A stretch of 64,000 nt of DNA, taken from Heterohyrax brucei. Its lineage: Eukaryota; Chordata; Mammalia; Hyracoidea; Procaviidae. The position numbers and the translations under genes are program-made. Below the pieces are notes generated by a model. The model did no database searches. It was not told the origin of the DNA and worked only from the letters and a program-made list of their open reading frames with translations. Below, piece by piece: positions 52,830 to 64,000 of this stretch. Numbering within the stretch: position 1 is the stretch's first letter; each line of letters opens with the position of its first letter. The stretch spans positions 89,283,049 through 89,347,048 of the forward strand of contig CM053156.1 of assembly GCA_028571685.1 (NCBI GenBank), given 5' to 3'.

Positions 52830-54596
52830 CTCTCGAGATGGACATTGGAGCTAAGGACGGTGTCTGTCATGTTTACAGCTTTCTGTCCCTCACTGAGTGC
52901 CTGAGGTGCAGAAGCGGCTCAGCCTGGATGTCAGGTGAACACAGGGGTGGACAAAGAGGGGCTGCTGGCCAGCCCCAGGAGCGTCCTTCCACCAGAGAAA
53001 TCAGAGGGCCGGTTGCGTCTCCTTGACACGGAAGAGAACGCGCCTCACGCACACGCGACCAGCCAGCAACGCCTTCCACACACACTTGCAAACTGGAGCC
53101 TGTTTCCCAGTCTACAGGGTTCCAGAAGTCCAGGGGTAGGCATTTCAATCACAGGTTTTGTTTCCAAAAATTGTGAGATTTCCAGCAATTTTGCTATCCT
53201 TTGATGTGTCAAACAATAATCAATATCTCTCTTTAGGCAGTTTTAGACGTGACGCTATTTTAACTTGTTTTCTCTAAACAAGCCTTTGCTCTGGGCTCAA
53301 AATCCATCAGTGTTTCTAAACATAGGCCTCCCAGGTTCCAGGGCTCCAGCCCTCCAGGCTCTCACTAAGCGTGTGCTCCACCTACCCTGAGAGTTACCAG
53401 GTGTCTCTCGGGGCGGCGGTGGGGAGCTGGGGGGCAGCTAGGGTCTGAGGAAGTGCTTCTCGAAGGGGCCGTGGCTGGTGCCATGTTGAATTCAGGGTCC
53501 CCGGATGGCTTAGCTATCATTTAGTGTTTGGGGCAGGCAGGGTACTTAAACTCACAAATTACTTTTACATTAAGGAAAATACAGATGTGTAAACCCTCTT
53601 GAATTTTAAAAAATATTTTATTGTTCTTTAAGTGACAGTTTTATAGTCCAAGTCACTTTGTTGTACAGAACCTCACACACACACTGCTGTGCAAGCCCAG
53701 CTGCCCTCCTCACTCCACGGCAGCGTGCTCCTCCTGTCCACCCTGCACTGCCGTGTCCACCCAGCTAGCTCCTGCCCCCCTCTGCCTTCTCATCTCCTCT
53801 CTGGGCAGGAACTGCCCACTTTAGCCTCATGTGTCTGCTTAAGCCAAGAAGCAAACTCTTCATCAGAATCATTTTCTGCCTCATAGGCCAGCCCAATCTT
53901 TGAAGAGGTGACTTTGGGTCTGGTTTCAGTTCTGGGCCAGCTGAGACTCTGGAGGCCACGTCTTCTAGGGGCCCTCCAGTCTGTCGGACCACCAAGGCTG
54001 GTCTTTAACAGAGTCTGAGTTCTGCCCCTGCCCCCATGTTTCTCCTGCTACATCAGGGACTCTGTGGTCTGTCCCCTCTCAGGGAGCCACTGGTAGGGGC
54101 TGGGCACCATCTAGTTCTTCTGATCGTAGTCTGACGTGCTCTCTGTAAATCCACTTCAATTTTTAAGACAGGGCTTCAATATTCAAGACTACTCTAGTAG
54201 CTGAGGGTTGCCACATGCATAATTCTTGCCAACAACTCATGGCTGAAAGTCCCTAGGAAAGGTGTCCCCTCTCAGGTGTCCCCTCCAGCCTCTTTCTGCC
54301 TCGAGGGCAGCAGTAATGTCCATAGACGCAGCTGGGCTCAGTGAGCACAGAACAGATGGTGTGATCTCCAACCTTTCCCGACGAAGAGGACAACGGTGAC
54401 AAAATTCACACAGCAAAACACCACACCCTGCAATTCAGGCTGACATACATCTGCTGTGTGGACAGGCTGTGTGCCACATGCCTAAGGCATGGTGCACACC
54501 TTTCAGGACTCAGAGGCAGATGGTGCAGAGGTGATCATTGTGATAACATGGATTGTTATTAATATGTATTCATATGTAATACCTGTCAGCATTGAG
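52830..54596. other. Single-copy DNA
   Basis: About 1.8 kb without recognised repeats. 53600-53690 is A+T-rich with a CACACACACAC run. No exon seen. Confidence 0.45.
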
Positions 54597-54597
54597 G

Positions 54598-54757
54598 GAG
54601 AGCCCTGGTGGCGTGCTGGTTCAGGGCTTGGCTGCTAGCTGAAAGGTCGGCATGTCCAACCCACCAGGCACTGCCCGGAAGGTCTATGCAGCAGTTCTGT
54701 TCTGTCCTGTGGGGCCATTGTCCATTGGAACCAACTCGACTACACTGGATACGTCTT
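54598..54757 (+). mobile_element. AfroSINE (short form)
   Basis: GGAGAGCCCTGGTGGCGTGC, TCGGCATGTCCAACCCACCA, CCATTGGAACCAACTCGACT. Confidence 0.9.
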
Positions 54758-54794
54758 GAGACCACATACGTTTGTTTGTTTAGCATATTGGGTT

Positions 54795-54950
54795 AGCCCT
54801 GACGGCACAGTGGTTCAGAGCTTGGCCGCTAATGAAAAGGTCGGCAGTTCAAATCCACCAGCCACTCCTTGGGAACGCTATGGGGCGGTTCTACTCTACA
54901 AGGAGTCACTATCGGTGGGAACAGACTTGATGGCACTCGACCACAATATA
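54795..54950 (+). mobile_element. AfroSINE (short form)
   Basis: AGCCCTGACGGCACAGTGGT, GTCGGCAGTTCAAATCCACC, GAGTCACTATCGGTGGGAAC. Tandem with the previous copy, about 40 bp apart. Confidence 0.92.
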
Positions 54951-55009
54951 TTGTATGCAACATTAAGCATTTTACTTACATATGCATAATATAGTTAATT
55001 ACAGTTATA

Positions 55010-55198
55010 TAAGTTGTGTGTGATACAGCATGTATGTCTGTGATAGGGTGCATATATGTGTGTGTGATACAGTGTACATAGCTGTGGATACAGTGTATAT
55101 ATGTACATGTGTGATACAATGTATACATGAGTGTGATACAGTGTGTGTATGTGTGTGATACAGTACATATGTGGTTTTGTGTAATACAGTGTGCGTGG
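55010..55198. repeat. TGTGATACAGTGTATA tandem repeat
   Basis: Irregular 22-30-bp units built on GTGTGATACAGTGTATATAT. Minus-strand frames rich in Ser/His/Thr/Tyr are artefacts. Confidence 0.88.
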
Positions 55199-55202
55199 TA
55201 TT

Positions 55203-55368
55203 TGTGCCCCTGAGTGGTGCAAACACTTCACTCCTGACTACTGACTTAGAGGCTGACAGTTGAAACCCACCCAGTGGTGACACAGAGGAAAGCTCTGGCA
55301 ATCTTTTTCCGCGAGGTTGAAAGCTGAGAAGGCTCAGGGGAGTGGTCAGTGACAACAGGGGTGTTAGG
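55203..55368 (+). mobile_element. AfroSINE (AGGCCTG-type subfamily, degraded)
   Basis: CCCCTGAGTGGTGCAAACAC head, CTGACAGTTGAAACCCACCC, AAAGCTCTGGCAATCTTTTT middle; 3' end lost. Confidence 0.65.
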
Positions 55369-55421
55369 GTGTTTTGTTTGTTTGCTTGTTTTTTCGAAGG
55401 CAGGCTGAGAACCAAACCGAA

Positions 55422-55552
55422 CCCCTGCTGTCAGGTGGACTCTGACCGACCGCTGCCGCACAGGACGAGGAAGAGCTGCCCTGTAGGTTTCTAAGCAGCT
55501 GTTACCGAATTCGCACCACAAGCCTTTTGGCTGGCACCACCAGGCTCCTTGT
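55422..55552 (-). mobile_element. AfroSINE (degraded)
   Basis: Reverse: GTCAGGTGGACTCTGACCGA, GAAGAGCTGCCCTGTAGGTT, TTTTGGCTGGCACCACCAGG. Confidence 0.75.
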
Positions 55553-55589
55553 GTGAGAAAAGACTGCAAGTCTACACACAGGTGTACAG

Positions 55590-55743
55590 AGCCGGTGGCC
55601 ACTGAGTCGACTCCAGCTCCTCACCGCCCTATAGGACAGAGCAGAACTAGCCCTCGCAGCTTCTCGGGAGCGGCTGGGGGATTCCAGCTGCCAGCTTTTA
55701 GGACGGCAGCTGCGCCTCTTCACCGCTGCGCCTCCAGGGCTCC
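55590..55743 (-). mobile_element. AfroSINE (short form)
   Basis: Reverse: GTGGCCACTGAGTCGACTCC, TATAGGACAGAGCAGAACTA, CTTCACCGCTGCGCCTCCAG. Confidence 0.9.
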
Positions 55744-55962
55744 CACAGGTGTGCACCAGCAAACCCGAGGGTGGGTGTCAATCGATACCATTCTCCCGAC
55801 GTGCAGGGATGCAAGCAAGCGACAGCTGGCACTGCTGCCTTGAGCAGTGCAGAGAGGCCGGTGGCTGCACACAGGCCAGCGCTCACACTGCCCGCCAGGA
55901 TGTCAGCCTCCTGGAGAAGACAACGGACAGCTGAACACGGCTGTGAGGACGGGAGGGGGCCC

Positions 55963-56148
55963 GGGGAGCCCTGCGTGATACAGGCAGTTGAGTGTCTGAC
56001 CAATGGCCAGAAGGCTGACCTTTTGAACCCCCCACAGGTGCCTCGGAGTACAGGCCTGCGATCAGCGTCTAAAAGCCCTGAATCCTGAAAGGCCCGTGGA
56101 GCAGGTGGACTCAGAGACGACTTGATGGCAGCTAACGGCGGTGGAGAT
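55963..56148 (+). mobile_element. AfroSINE (degraded)
   Basis: GGGGAGCCCTGCGTGATACA, CTGACCTTTTGAACCCCCCA, CCACAGGTGCCTCGGAGTAC, GACGACTTGATGGCAGCTAA. Confidence 0.78.
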
Positions 56149-56149
56149 C

Positions 56150-58243
56150 CTGGAGAAACGTTGGAGAATGTCTGCTGTAAGGTAAAAATGCTTCCTTTCG
56201 TTAAACCTTAGCTACCCAGCAGCCCTTGCTGCAGGCCGCAGTGCGTCTCCGGGCTCTGCCGATTCTTACCACCTGCTCCTGCTATTCTTTACGGTGATGT
56301 TCTTCCCGTATCTTGGTGTCTTACTGCACTGAGTAATGGGGAACACCGTGAAACCCCTGGAGTCCTGACACCCCAATCCTCCATCAGGAAACACTACTGC
56401 CCTCCGCCTGGCTTTGGTTGTTTCTTCCTGTGTTTTGTAACTGTGTCTATCCTGTGATTTATTAATTCATCCAATATTTATTGAGCTCCCTGACGCGCCA
56501 GGCCCTGGGCTGGTTACCTCTGGTGTCCTTTCCTTTAACTCAGAGAAGAAACCCCCTGCTCCTGCAAGCAAGCAAGGAATTAACTCTGCCCCCTGAGCCT
56601 CTAAAACTTTAAGCCAGAGTTCAATTATGATCCTCGATAAGGCTCATTATGAATCACATTATTTCTAATTCAGGAAATTTCCACGGAAGTTTGCAGGGAG
56701 CCTGCCCAGCAAGGACTCCATTGTGAAGCAGAGCAAACTGCACACGGGTGCGGAGAGCACGGCCGGAAAAGCAGCCGCCGGGGCGGCCGGAACGGGCGCG
56801 GTTCCCAGCTCTCTCACGGCTGCGACTGTGCTGTGCTCTCATGGCTCCTGGTGGTTGCGGATAGAGAGGCCATCCCCGAAGAAACCTCAGTCACATGCCC
56901 CGTGCCCTGAACAGAGACGTACAGCCAGGAGGCAGAGGAACGGCTGCCGAGAAAGGACAACTGCCCGGTTAGAGATGAAAGGCCCGGCTGTATGATTCTG
57001 TCTGTTAAGACACGTGCAGCTGCAAGAAGCAGAGCACCCAACTGAGAGGACGTCAGACACAAAACGTGCGTAACTGTCTCCTGTAACAAGGCGTGTGGAG
57101 GTAGGGCAGTCTCCGGCCTGCTGCCGTGGCCCGTCCCGATCCCAGGCTCTTCCACTCCTCCTGCTCCACCGTTTTCAACTTCTGAGGTTTGTGCTCCGTG
57201 TTGGCACAGCTTCAAGCAGCCCATCCATCAATAACCACAGTTAAGACAGAGAGAAGGGAGGAGAAGTTCCTCACGCTTTCTTTTAATGAGGGAGTAAATT
57301 CCGTCCAAGCCGTCCTGTTGTGAACCACTAGTCAGAAGTGGTTCATGGTCCCCACTAACCCAGCCTGGAGAATGGCTATACGGTCCCTGTGTTTGGTCAA
57401 TCATGGTTCATTTTTTCTGGCTGGGGAAGGGCCACTGTCCTGTACGTGGAGCCACCTGAACAGGAATGGGACTTTCTGAACTGAGGGGTGGCAGCGTGTG
57501 GGACGCCATCACTGTGCCTGGTCCCGGAAGCCCTTCCCCGCAAAGCGGGGTTCCTACAGCATGAGGTGCAGCTTGGGGTCGACAGCCACGGGCATTTCCT
57601 GGGAGAGAGGGTCCACTCAGCTCCATCAGATGGAAGTCTCCCTGAGAGACCGCGTGCCTCCCCTCAGGACGCGAGCTGGCGTTCAAACCCAGACAGTCAC
57701 TCCTCATTCCAGCAGCTATGGCTGTGACCCTGCTCTGTCACTGGAAATGTTCCAGAGAAAATTCAAGAAGCAGCCACATAGACCCTAGGAAAGAGGATCC
57801 TGAAAAAGATCCGTTTCATCCCTGGAAATCTGTTCCTTTAGTCAGCATCTGTGTCGTGAAAATGGAATGCATTTGTCTGCTGCAGTTAGTACACAAATGG
57901 GTCTGTAGACCCAGATGGCACTGAGCATTCTAGAGACACAGAGTTCACAATAGAGAAGCAAAGAGCTTGTGCTCTCGGGATGGAGCCATTTAAGCAAACT
58001 CACAACACCAGTGGCAGGCAAAGCAAGCTGCAGTCTGCCACCTGAAAAGCAGCAGTCTGAACAACGCCGGTTAGGAGCTAGGATTTCCCCACAAAACAGG
58101 AGCCTTGTCACCAAACAGGTCTCTCCAGAACAAAGAAATGTTTCTTTAGGTGAAATGTACATAAAGACAAGGGCATGGACACAGAGTCCTAGCTTGGCTG
58201 TCAGCCAGAATGTTAGAGGTGCGGGCTCACCAGAGCCACCTTT
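56150..58243. other. Single-copy DNA
   Basis: Longest stretch without SINEs in the right half. Includes a MIR/L2-like scrap at 56455-56530 (CCAATATTTATTGAGCTCCC, GCCAGGCCCTGGGCTGG) and a CpG-dense spot at 56735-56830. A 198-codon minus frame at 57842-58438 has no domain and reads into a SINE. Confidence 0.45.
56455..56530 (-). mobile_element. MIR/L2-type remnant
   Basis: AATTCATCCAATATTTATTG followed by AGCTCCCTGACGCGCCAGGC is the reverse of the common ancient-repeat end (GCCTGGCACAxAGxAxGxGCTCAATAAATATT). Confidence 0.5.
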
Positions 58244-58244
58244 T

Positions 58245-58372
58245 CTGCAAGTCCTGGCAATCTGCTTCCTGAAGGTCACAGCCACGGAAAACCCTATGGA
58301 GCGTTTCAACTGTGACACACATGGGGTTGCCAGGAGTCTGAGCAGATCCGGTGGGGCCTGGTTTTTCAAATA
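58245..58372 (+). mobile_element. AfroSINE fragment
   Basis: CTGGCAATCTGCTTCCTGAA, CGGAAAACCCTATGGAGCGT, ACACACATGGGGTTGCCAGG, GGTGGGGCCTGGTTTTT. Confidence 0.78.
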
Positions 58373-58417
58373 CAGACATGGGCGTGCTGGGGTATGGACG
58401 GAGTGCCCGGGCGTGTG

Positions 58418-58590
58418 CACATTTAAGCACTTGACCACTAGCCCAAAGGTTGGTAGTTCGAATGCAACCAGGGTCTGCTGGGAAGACAGATTGGTAAGCT
58501 GCCTCCAAAAGATCCTGCCTTGAAAACGTCACAGAGCAGTGCTACTCAGCGCAAATGGTCAGAATCAAGTCAGCAGCAACAGTAAACAGA
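58418..58590 (+). mobile_element. AfroSINE (degraded)
   Basis: AAGCACTTGACCACTAGCCC, GTTGGTAGTTCGAATGCAAC B-box region, GGTAAGCTGCCTCCAAAAGA, GTCAGAATCAAGTCAGCAGC. Confidence 0.78.
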
Positions 58591-58591
58591 G

Positions 58592-59605
58592 AGGACAGAG
58601 ACATCCAGAACACTAACGTCACTATACAGTCACCCACTCACCAACGTGAGCGAGAACAGCATCCGATGGAACAGAAGGAGACTGAAACTTTCCTATGGCC
58701 CTCGAGCCAGCTCAGGACAGCTCATTAGCATGGTCCCTGCTCGCTAGTCTCCAGCCCTGTTGGAAACCCTGAGAGGTGGGAGAACAGGGCTTCCAGAACA
58801 TTCTGACCCTTAAGCACGAGCACTGCTGAGTTGGCGGTCAGGGAGTCAGCAGCGTCTGTAGTGGTCCCATCGTGTCCCCCAGCTCCACAGACACATGTTT
58901 TGGGTTTGAGCACAGATACATGTCTTGGGTTGAAGGCAGAATGCGGAGACCTCGCCTCTAAGTCCCAACACCCCTGAGGGGGAAAGTAGTGACCCCCTGT
59001 TTGTCAGCAAATCGCTGCCTACAAAGGCTAGAGACAAAGAAACTGGAGTCGTTTGCTTCTGTTCCTAGTTGCATCAGAAATCACTCTAGAGACCAGCAAC
59101 TTCTCCAGCTTCATGTAAGATTAATAATCTCTGGCTTGTGTTTGTGCAGAAACGGAAGGACAGAAAGAGAGGTAGACTGCGTTCCACGCATCCTTTCTTT
59201 TTCGCGTCTCAAGCATTTTTCTTATCAAGTGTTCGCGCTGCCTCGAGGGAAGAACAGTTTGATAAATGCGCACTTTGCTTTATTTTCCAGATAACACCCC
59301 AGGGCCTGACTACCTGGTGTGACTCAGGCTCAGAGCCCCCAGATCCCGGCTGTATCCCTGGTCCACTCTGACCCCTGCTCACACTCAGCCTTGCCCTTGT
59401 TGATCCCCCTGGGGTCTGCTTGGAAGCCTCGCTCTCTGGGGGGTGAGGCACCTCAGCTGCCAGCAACACAGTCATCTCTGCTGCAGTCCCCAAAGGTCAC
59501 CTACAAGAAGGCGAGGTCTCCCTGCAGCATCCCTTTTCTCTCTGTGCCAGTGTCTCCTTCCTCTTACCCAAACTTCTGCAAAATGTCACCACCACCCTAA
59601 TTAAT
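58592..59605. other. Single-copy DNA
   Basis: No exon recognised. CACAGACACATGTTTTGGGT and CACAGATACATGTCTTGGGT at about 58886-58931 form a short imperfect direct repeat. Confidence 0.45.
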
Positions 59606-59607
59606 GC

Positions 59608-59800
59608 CAAGGAGTCTGTGGATGGTATAAATGGTTAAAGTTTGGGGTTCGCATCCCCCCCACAGGGGCCTCAGAAGGAAGGCCTGGCGATCTACTTGCA
59701 GATAATCAGACCTTGAGGACCCCCCAGGGCACAATTCTGCTATGACATAGATGGGTCACCCTGAGTTGGTATTGACGAGGTGGCCGCTGTTTGATTTCGC
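59608..59800 (+). mobile_element. AfroSINE (AGGCCTG-type subfamily)
   Basis: AGGAGTCTGTGGATGGTATA head, TGGGGTTCGCATCCCCCCCA, AGAAGGAAGGCCTGGCGATC middle, TGGGTCACCCTGAGTTGGTA tail. Confidence 0.85.
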
Positions 59801-59801
59801 T

Positions 59802-60405
59802 GCTGTTTGGTTTCTTCCCCAGCTCTCCGCATCACAGATGATCACCCAGTAATCACTAGGAACACAGCGATATTCTTAAGAGAGAGGGCCCTGGGAGCAG
59901 AGTTTGCTGAGGGCTCTGCTCTCTGAACAAAGGAACAGAAATGGGGTTGGAGTGGAAGAACTGAAGGCCCCTTCCAGCCTACAGGGAAGCCGGTTAGTGC
60001 CGAGCAGCTCTCAGAGGGGGCCCGGAGCAGAGCGTCAGCGGGTTCCGCGGAAGCCGTCATAAGATAAAGGATGTAATTGAGGTCTGGAGGAGACGCTTTC
60101 CTCTCTTGGTCTGAGATTCTCCACGGGCACAATCATTTTCAGAAAGCCAGTGATAAGAAGAAAGAGAAGGAAAAATCCCAGGTTATGCTGGTCAAGAAAG
60201 GTACCCTGTAACTCCATGTAAAAAAAAGACATGGAACGGAAGCAGGCGTATCGAGGTGCGACAGGGAGCCTTCGGTAACTTGGAAGCCCCAAGACGGTGG
60301 GAAGTGGGCGTTCTGAGGAAGCAGCCGGTCTCCTGCTCACCCCGACGGAAACCAGCCTCCAGCTAAGGGCTAGCGAGGGCTGCCCTGCTGATGAGCGGTT
60401 ATTAA
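59802..60405. other. Single-copy DNA
   Basis: A 101-codon minus frame (60035-60340) includes a hydrophobic run, FFLLFLLITGFLKMIV, but has no recognisable family. Not supported as a gene. Confidence 0.45.
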
Positions 60406-60407
60406 AA

Positions 60408-60592
60408 CACCTGATGGGTGCCCTGTGCTGCCCTGGGCTGTGGCTTCTGGTCCCTGCCCTGACCCCATGTGACAGCAGAACCGCCCCACAGGCTTTTCCA
60501 GGCTGTGCTCTCCAGGGAAGCAGATCACAGGTCTTTTACCCACACGGCCGCTGAGTGGCCCGGAACTGCCCGTCCCTCAGGCGGCAGCTGGT
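60408..60592 (-). mobile_element. AfroSINE (long form, degraded)
   Basis: Reverse: TGGTCCCTGCCCTGACCCCA, CAGGCTTTTCCAGGCTGTGC, GGAAGCAGATCACAGGTCTT, CGGCCGCTGAGTGGCCCGGA. Confidence 0.75.
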
Positions 60593-62074
60593 CACCTAGG
60601 TAGGGGTGACGTGGCACCCCACCGTGTCTCAGTGTGTCCCGGCTCTCCACCGTGAGTCCGCATGCTCCAGCTTCATGTTCTTACACTCAAACTTTTCCAG
60701 GAAAACCGGTCTCCACTGTATTGCTTCGTTTTTCTGTTTTTCTTTTTTTTCCTCCCTTCTACAAAACTCGTGGAGAACAGGAAAAATGTCTGCCTACTGG
60801 TGATGAGGTCTTTGGGTTCTGGTCCTCAGGAGACGGAGAAAATGACCCTTTACTGAGAAGCCTCCTCCCTTGAAGACGTGTATTGCAGAATTAAAATAGA
60901 CACAGCGTACTTTCATTGCTAGGCAAAGCGTGCAGGTTCTTAGTGACCATTCGCAAAGCTGAGAACAGGTTGTGTGAGTCTTGAGGAGGCTTGTGGAGTG
61001 CCTGTGGACGTAGGAGGCTTGCTGTTGTGACATTTAAATGTTAGGAAATTTTGTAAGAAAAGGCAGCACTTCTCAATCCACTTTCAAAATACATGCACGC
61101 ACACACACAGCAGAGCAGCACAAGTCGCATCTTCCGTCTTCCACGGTCCCGATTTCTAGAGACCACACTGGAGACAACGAGCATTTCCAGTTTCTCACGA
61201 GGTCTTTTGAAAGTGGTACTTCATCTTTAAGTGAAAAATTGCAAAATGCTCACTTGACTCCGCTGTTCTTACACAGCAGTTAATTATCAGCCCCAGAAAC
61301 CTGGAAAAACCCTCCTAATCTTCTCCTGGCCCTTGTGGGGGATTAGGAAGGGGTGCTCACGTGCTCAGCTGTCAGCCGCCATCCCGCGTGGCCCCTCATT
61401 ACCGTGCTATCTGCAGGAACACGGCCTTCTTGGGGGACACTGGGATGCCGCTTCTGCACTCATAATGTGCTAGGAGGTTAAACTGATAATGTGATCGCCT
61501 TCAAAGATGAATTTACCTTCTCCTGACTCCCAGACACAACTGAGTGTTGGGGATTTAGAATAATCTCTGGAGAAACAAGTGCAAATACTGTGCAGACAGA
61601 GAGGGGTGACATCAGCACCCCACAGGCCCCCTCAGTGACTCCTTCCTTTCTTCTGCCTGCCTTTCATCCTGCCAACGGCTGCCGCCCGGTTCCGGAACCA
61701 CATGTCATGTGGCAAGGATGCTTTCACTCTGAGGCAGCTACTGCGGACCTCTGGTCTTCCTGTCATCCTCTCTGCATTAAAATATTAATACATATTCTCT
61801 GCAGGAGGCGGGCTGAAGCATGGATTCTGGCACGGAATCGGCATTTTTTTCACGGTTCAGAAGAGAGTGGCAGATCCTGGGCCACATCCGTCACCTCGAC
61901 TGATTTGTTAAGGTTTTCTGAAAATAAGGATGAAGACTACTTGACACCAAGGATGACGAGCTGGCCCCAGGGAAAGGTGGCTGCCAGCTACTCAGCGGAA
62001 GACAACAGTCGGTTTTGTGGGGTCAGCTAGTCGTGCATGAGATGCGGTGTGTGTTGGCTGGAGGCCTTCCTGCA
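60593..62074. other. Single-copy DNA, possibly partly conserved
   Basis: No repeats recognised. 61430-61520 (CACTCATAATGTGCTAGGAG, GATAATGTGATCGCCTTCAA) is even-textured and might be a conserved element, but this is not decidable without alignment. No exon seen. Confidence 0.45.
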
Positions 62075-62075
62075 G

Positions 62076-62292
62076 TTAAGGGTCGCCAGGTGGTGCAAAG
62101 AGTGAGCATCTGGCCTGCTCACCTAAATGTTAGAAGTTCAAGTCCACCCCGAGGTCCCTGGAAGCAAAGACTGGTGAACCACTTCTGGGAAGTCAGCCAC
62201 AGAAAACCCCGCACAGCACATGCGGCTCTGCTCCACCACGCACGGGCTGCTGTGCACCAGAGTCAGTGCCAGGGCAGTGGGTTTGTTCGTTT
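62076..62292 (+). mobile_element. AfroSINE (AGGCCTG-type subfamily)
   Basis: AAGGGTCGCCAGGTGGTGCA head, TAGAAGTTCAAGTCCACCCC, AGACTGGTGAACCACTTCTG middle, CACCAGAGTCAGTGCCAGGG and CAGTGGGTTTGTTCG tail. Confidence 0.85.
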
Positions 62293-63284
62293 TGGAGGGG
62301 GCTGGGGCCCTCGTGCTGGTTTGTACTGAATACAAAGCGTGCGCAGGCTGCGCTGCAATTTTCAAGAATGGGTCTCCAAGCGGGCCCGGGGAAGACCTAG
62401 TTGGACTGCGTGGGCTGTTTCCCTGAGCTGCGTCCCTGACACAACAACACTGGTGGAGGATGTGAGTTGCTGAACAACACACCTTTGTCACTTCTCCTTT
62501 ACAGGTGACACCTGCCCTGTGGGGCCACCAGCTGTGTGTGACTCCCTACGTCTCCAAGAGATGCTGGTCCCGAGCAGTTAATTGGGAAGCATGTATTTCA
62601 CTGGAGACTGCTTTCCTTCCAGCTGGCCGTCCTATCTCACAGAGGTGTAAACCCACTCCTCACTGAATGGGTGGGTGGGTCAGCACAGAGCGTGAATTGC
62701 TAACAAGGCCCTTGTACCCATCCTCTCTGTGAGTTCCTTGAAATGACTGGGTGGGACCACACGAGTAAGACTCCTGGAACCCTAATGAGGGGATTGGTCA
62801 GCTTTGCTATCCCACTCATCTTAAAAAGGAGAGCCAGTTCCAGACCAGAGACGGACCTCACTACCGTCGAGGAAGATCTGGGAGCCAAGGATGTCCTTTG
62901 GAAAGGGGGTCCCTGTGCTGAGAGCCTCCTGGTCCCAGGAGACACTGGAGATGGTACAGGATGGGGAGAAGTGGTGACAAGTCTGGGAGGGACCCAACAG
63001 CAGCAGAACCAGGAGACCTGGGGAGGCGGCGAGGTGGCCGGCCTGGGCCGCAGAGCAGGAAGGCCCAGGGCCTTTGGGCGGTGGTCCGGCTGGTGGAGTA
63101 GGGTGCCTCCAGGCGCTTCCTGGCAGAGCCTAAGAGCTGTGACCTCTTGTCAGAAGAGAGCTGAGGCCAGGCCAGCCCGAGAGGCCAGAGGAAATAGACC
63201 AAGAAGGGTGCCCAAGGGCGCGGCCGAACAGCTGTGCTGATGGCAGAACTGTGTCCTGAGTTGCTCCCGAGCTTAAGTTGTGAC
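62293..63284. other. Single-copy DNA
   Basis: Frames of 155 and 165 codons overlap on opposite strands at 62743-63328 with no domain; neither is supported. Confidence 0.45.
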
Positions 63285-63285
63285 T

Positions 63286-64000
63286 TGCTGTTGTTAGGTG
63301 CTGTCAAGTCGGCTCTGACACTCAGCAACGCTGTGTGCCACAGAAGCTGGGCACCGCACAGGGAAACCCGGTCCAGCCCTGCGCCACCCCCACAGCTGCT
63401 GTTATGCTCCAGCTTGTTCTTGCAGCCACTGAGTCCATGTGGCCGAGGGTCTTCCCTCTTTCACTGACCCTCCACTCTACCAAGCATGGTGTCCTTCTCC
63501 AGGGAAGGATCCCTCCTGACGACATGTCCAAAGTATGTGAGATGCAGTCTCTCCGTTTTTGCTTCCAAGGAGCACTCAGGTTGTACTTCCTCCAGAACAG
63601 ATCTGTTGGTTCTTTCAGCGGTCAATGGCACAGTCAGTATTCTTCTCCAACACGGCAATTTAAAGGTGTCAGTTCTTCTGTCTTCCTTGTTCACTGTCCA
63701 GCTCTCACACACATATGATGAGATTGAAAATACTGTGGCTTGAGTCAGGCACAACTTAGTCTTCAAGGTGACATCCTTACTTTTCAACACTTTAAATTAG
63801 TTTTTTTTGCAGCAGATTTTACCAGTGCAATGCATCTTTTTATTTCTTGACCGCTGCTTCCATGGACATTGATTGTGGAACCAAGTAAAACAAAATCCTT
63901 GACCACCTGAATCCTTTATCCGATTACCATAGTGCTGCGTGAGGATTTTTGTTTTCTTGACGCTGAGGTGCAATCCCTACTAAAGGGTGTGGTCTTTGAT
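63286..64000 (-). mobile_element. RTE LINE, runs off the window
   Basis: Reverse: TTGCTGTTGTTAGGTGCTGT tail, CTTCCCTCTTTCACTGACCC, TTCTCCAGGGAAGGATCCCT, AGTATTCTTCTCCAACACGG, GTGACATCCTTACTTTTCAA, GCAGCAGATTTTACCAGTGC, then GAGGATTTTTGTTTTCTTGA and GAGGTGCAATCCCTACTAAA at the edge. No 5' end is visible, so the copy extends beyond 64000. A 109-codon minus frame (63461-63790) is its decayed ORF2 3' part. Confidence 0.93.

Noticed and set aside
57842-58438. 198-codon minus-strand frame
   Set aside because: Runs through an AfroSINE and lacks any domain.
62743-63328. Opposed frames of 165 and 155 codons
   Set aside because: Mutually overlapping on opposite strands in GC-rich DNA; no domain.

Overview
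This window looks like non-coding nuclear DNA from an afrotherian mammal, most likely the elephant lineage. The diagnostic signal is dozens of copies of a tRNA-derived SINE of the AfroSINE type (head GGAGCCCTGGTGGCRCAGTG, 3' end GGGTCRCTATGAGTCRGAAY). They sit beside many 5'-truncated copies of an RTE-clade LINE that shares their 3' end. This pairing is characteristic of Afrotheria and especially abundant in paenungulates (elephant, hyrax, manatee). I cannot separate those species from sequence alone.

I see no convincing protein-coding exon, no intact RNA gene and no full-length mobile element. Long open frames are explained by simple-sequence arrays, retrotransposon fragments or chance in GC-rich DNA. 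The window therefore reads as intergenic or deep intronic DNA.

Layout. 0-1.4 kb: a GRTGAY minisatellite split by a MaLR-like solo LTR. 3.2-6.4 kb: RTE and SINE fragments and a palindromic mariner. 8.3-12 kb: an L1 3' end, then an older repeat interrupted by the longest RTE copy here (about 2.6 kb, with a 5' inversion). 13-22 kb: SINEs, a second solo LTR, MER5-like and MIR remnants, a second GRTGAY array and a Tigger-like transposase scrap. 24-32 kb: abutting RTE copies, a tRNA-Gly-derived SINE and a SINE nested inside a SINE. 33-44 kb: a CpG-dense stretch with a TATA-like box, an RTE copy with 5' inversion later split by a third solo LTR, two longer palindromic mariners with transposase remnants, a GTGA/GTGG array and abutting RTE copies. 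45-56 kb: dense AfroSINEs, an L1 3' end, a 59-bp tandem repeat, a GGAT/GGAC array and a second tRNA-Gly-derived SINE. 56-64 kb: mostly single-copy DNA with a few degraded SINEs, ending in an RTE copy that runs off the window.

There is no operon-like or pathway logic. The story is one of insertions with readable order: LTR into minisatellite, LTR into RTE, RTE into an older repeat, SINE into SINE. The most distinctive items are a small family of palindromic (fold-back) mariner derivatives that carry an extra internal terminal repeat, a tRNA-Gly-headed SINE, and two RTE copies with twin-priming-type inversions.
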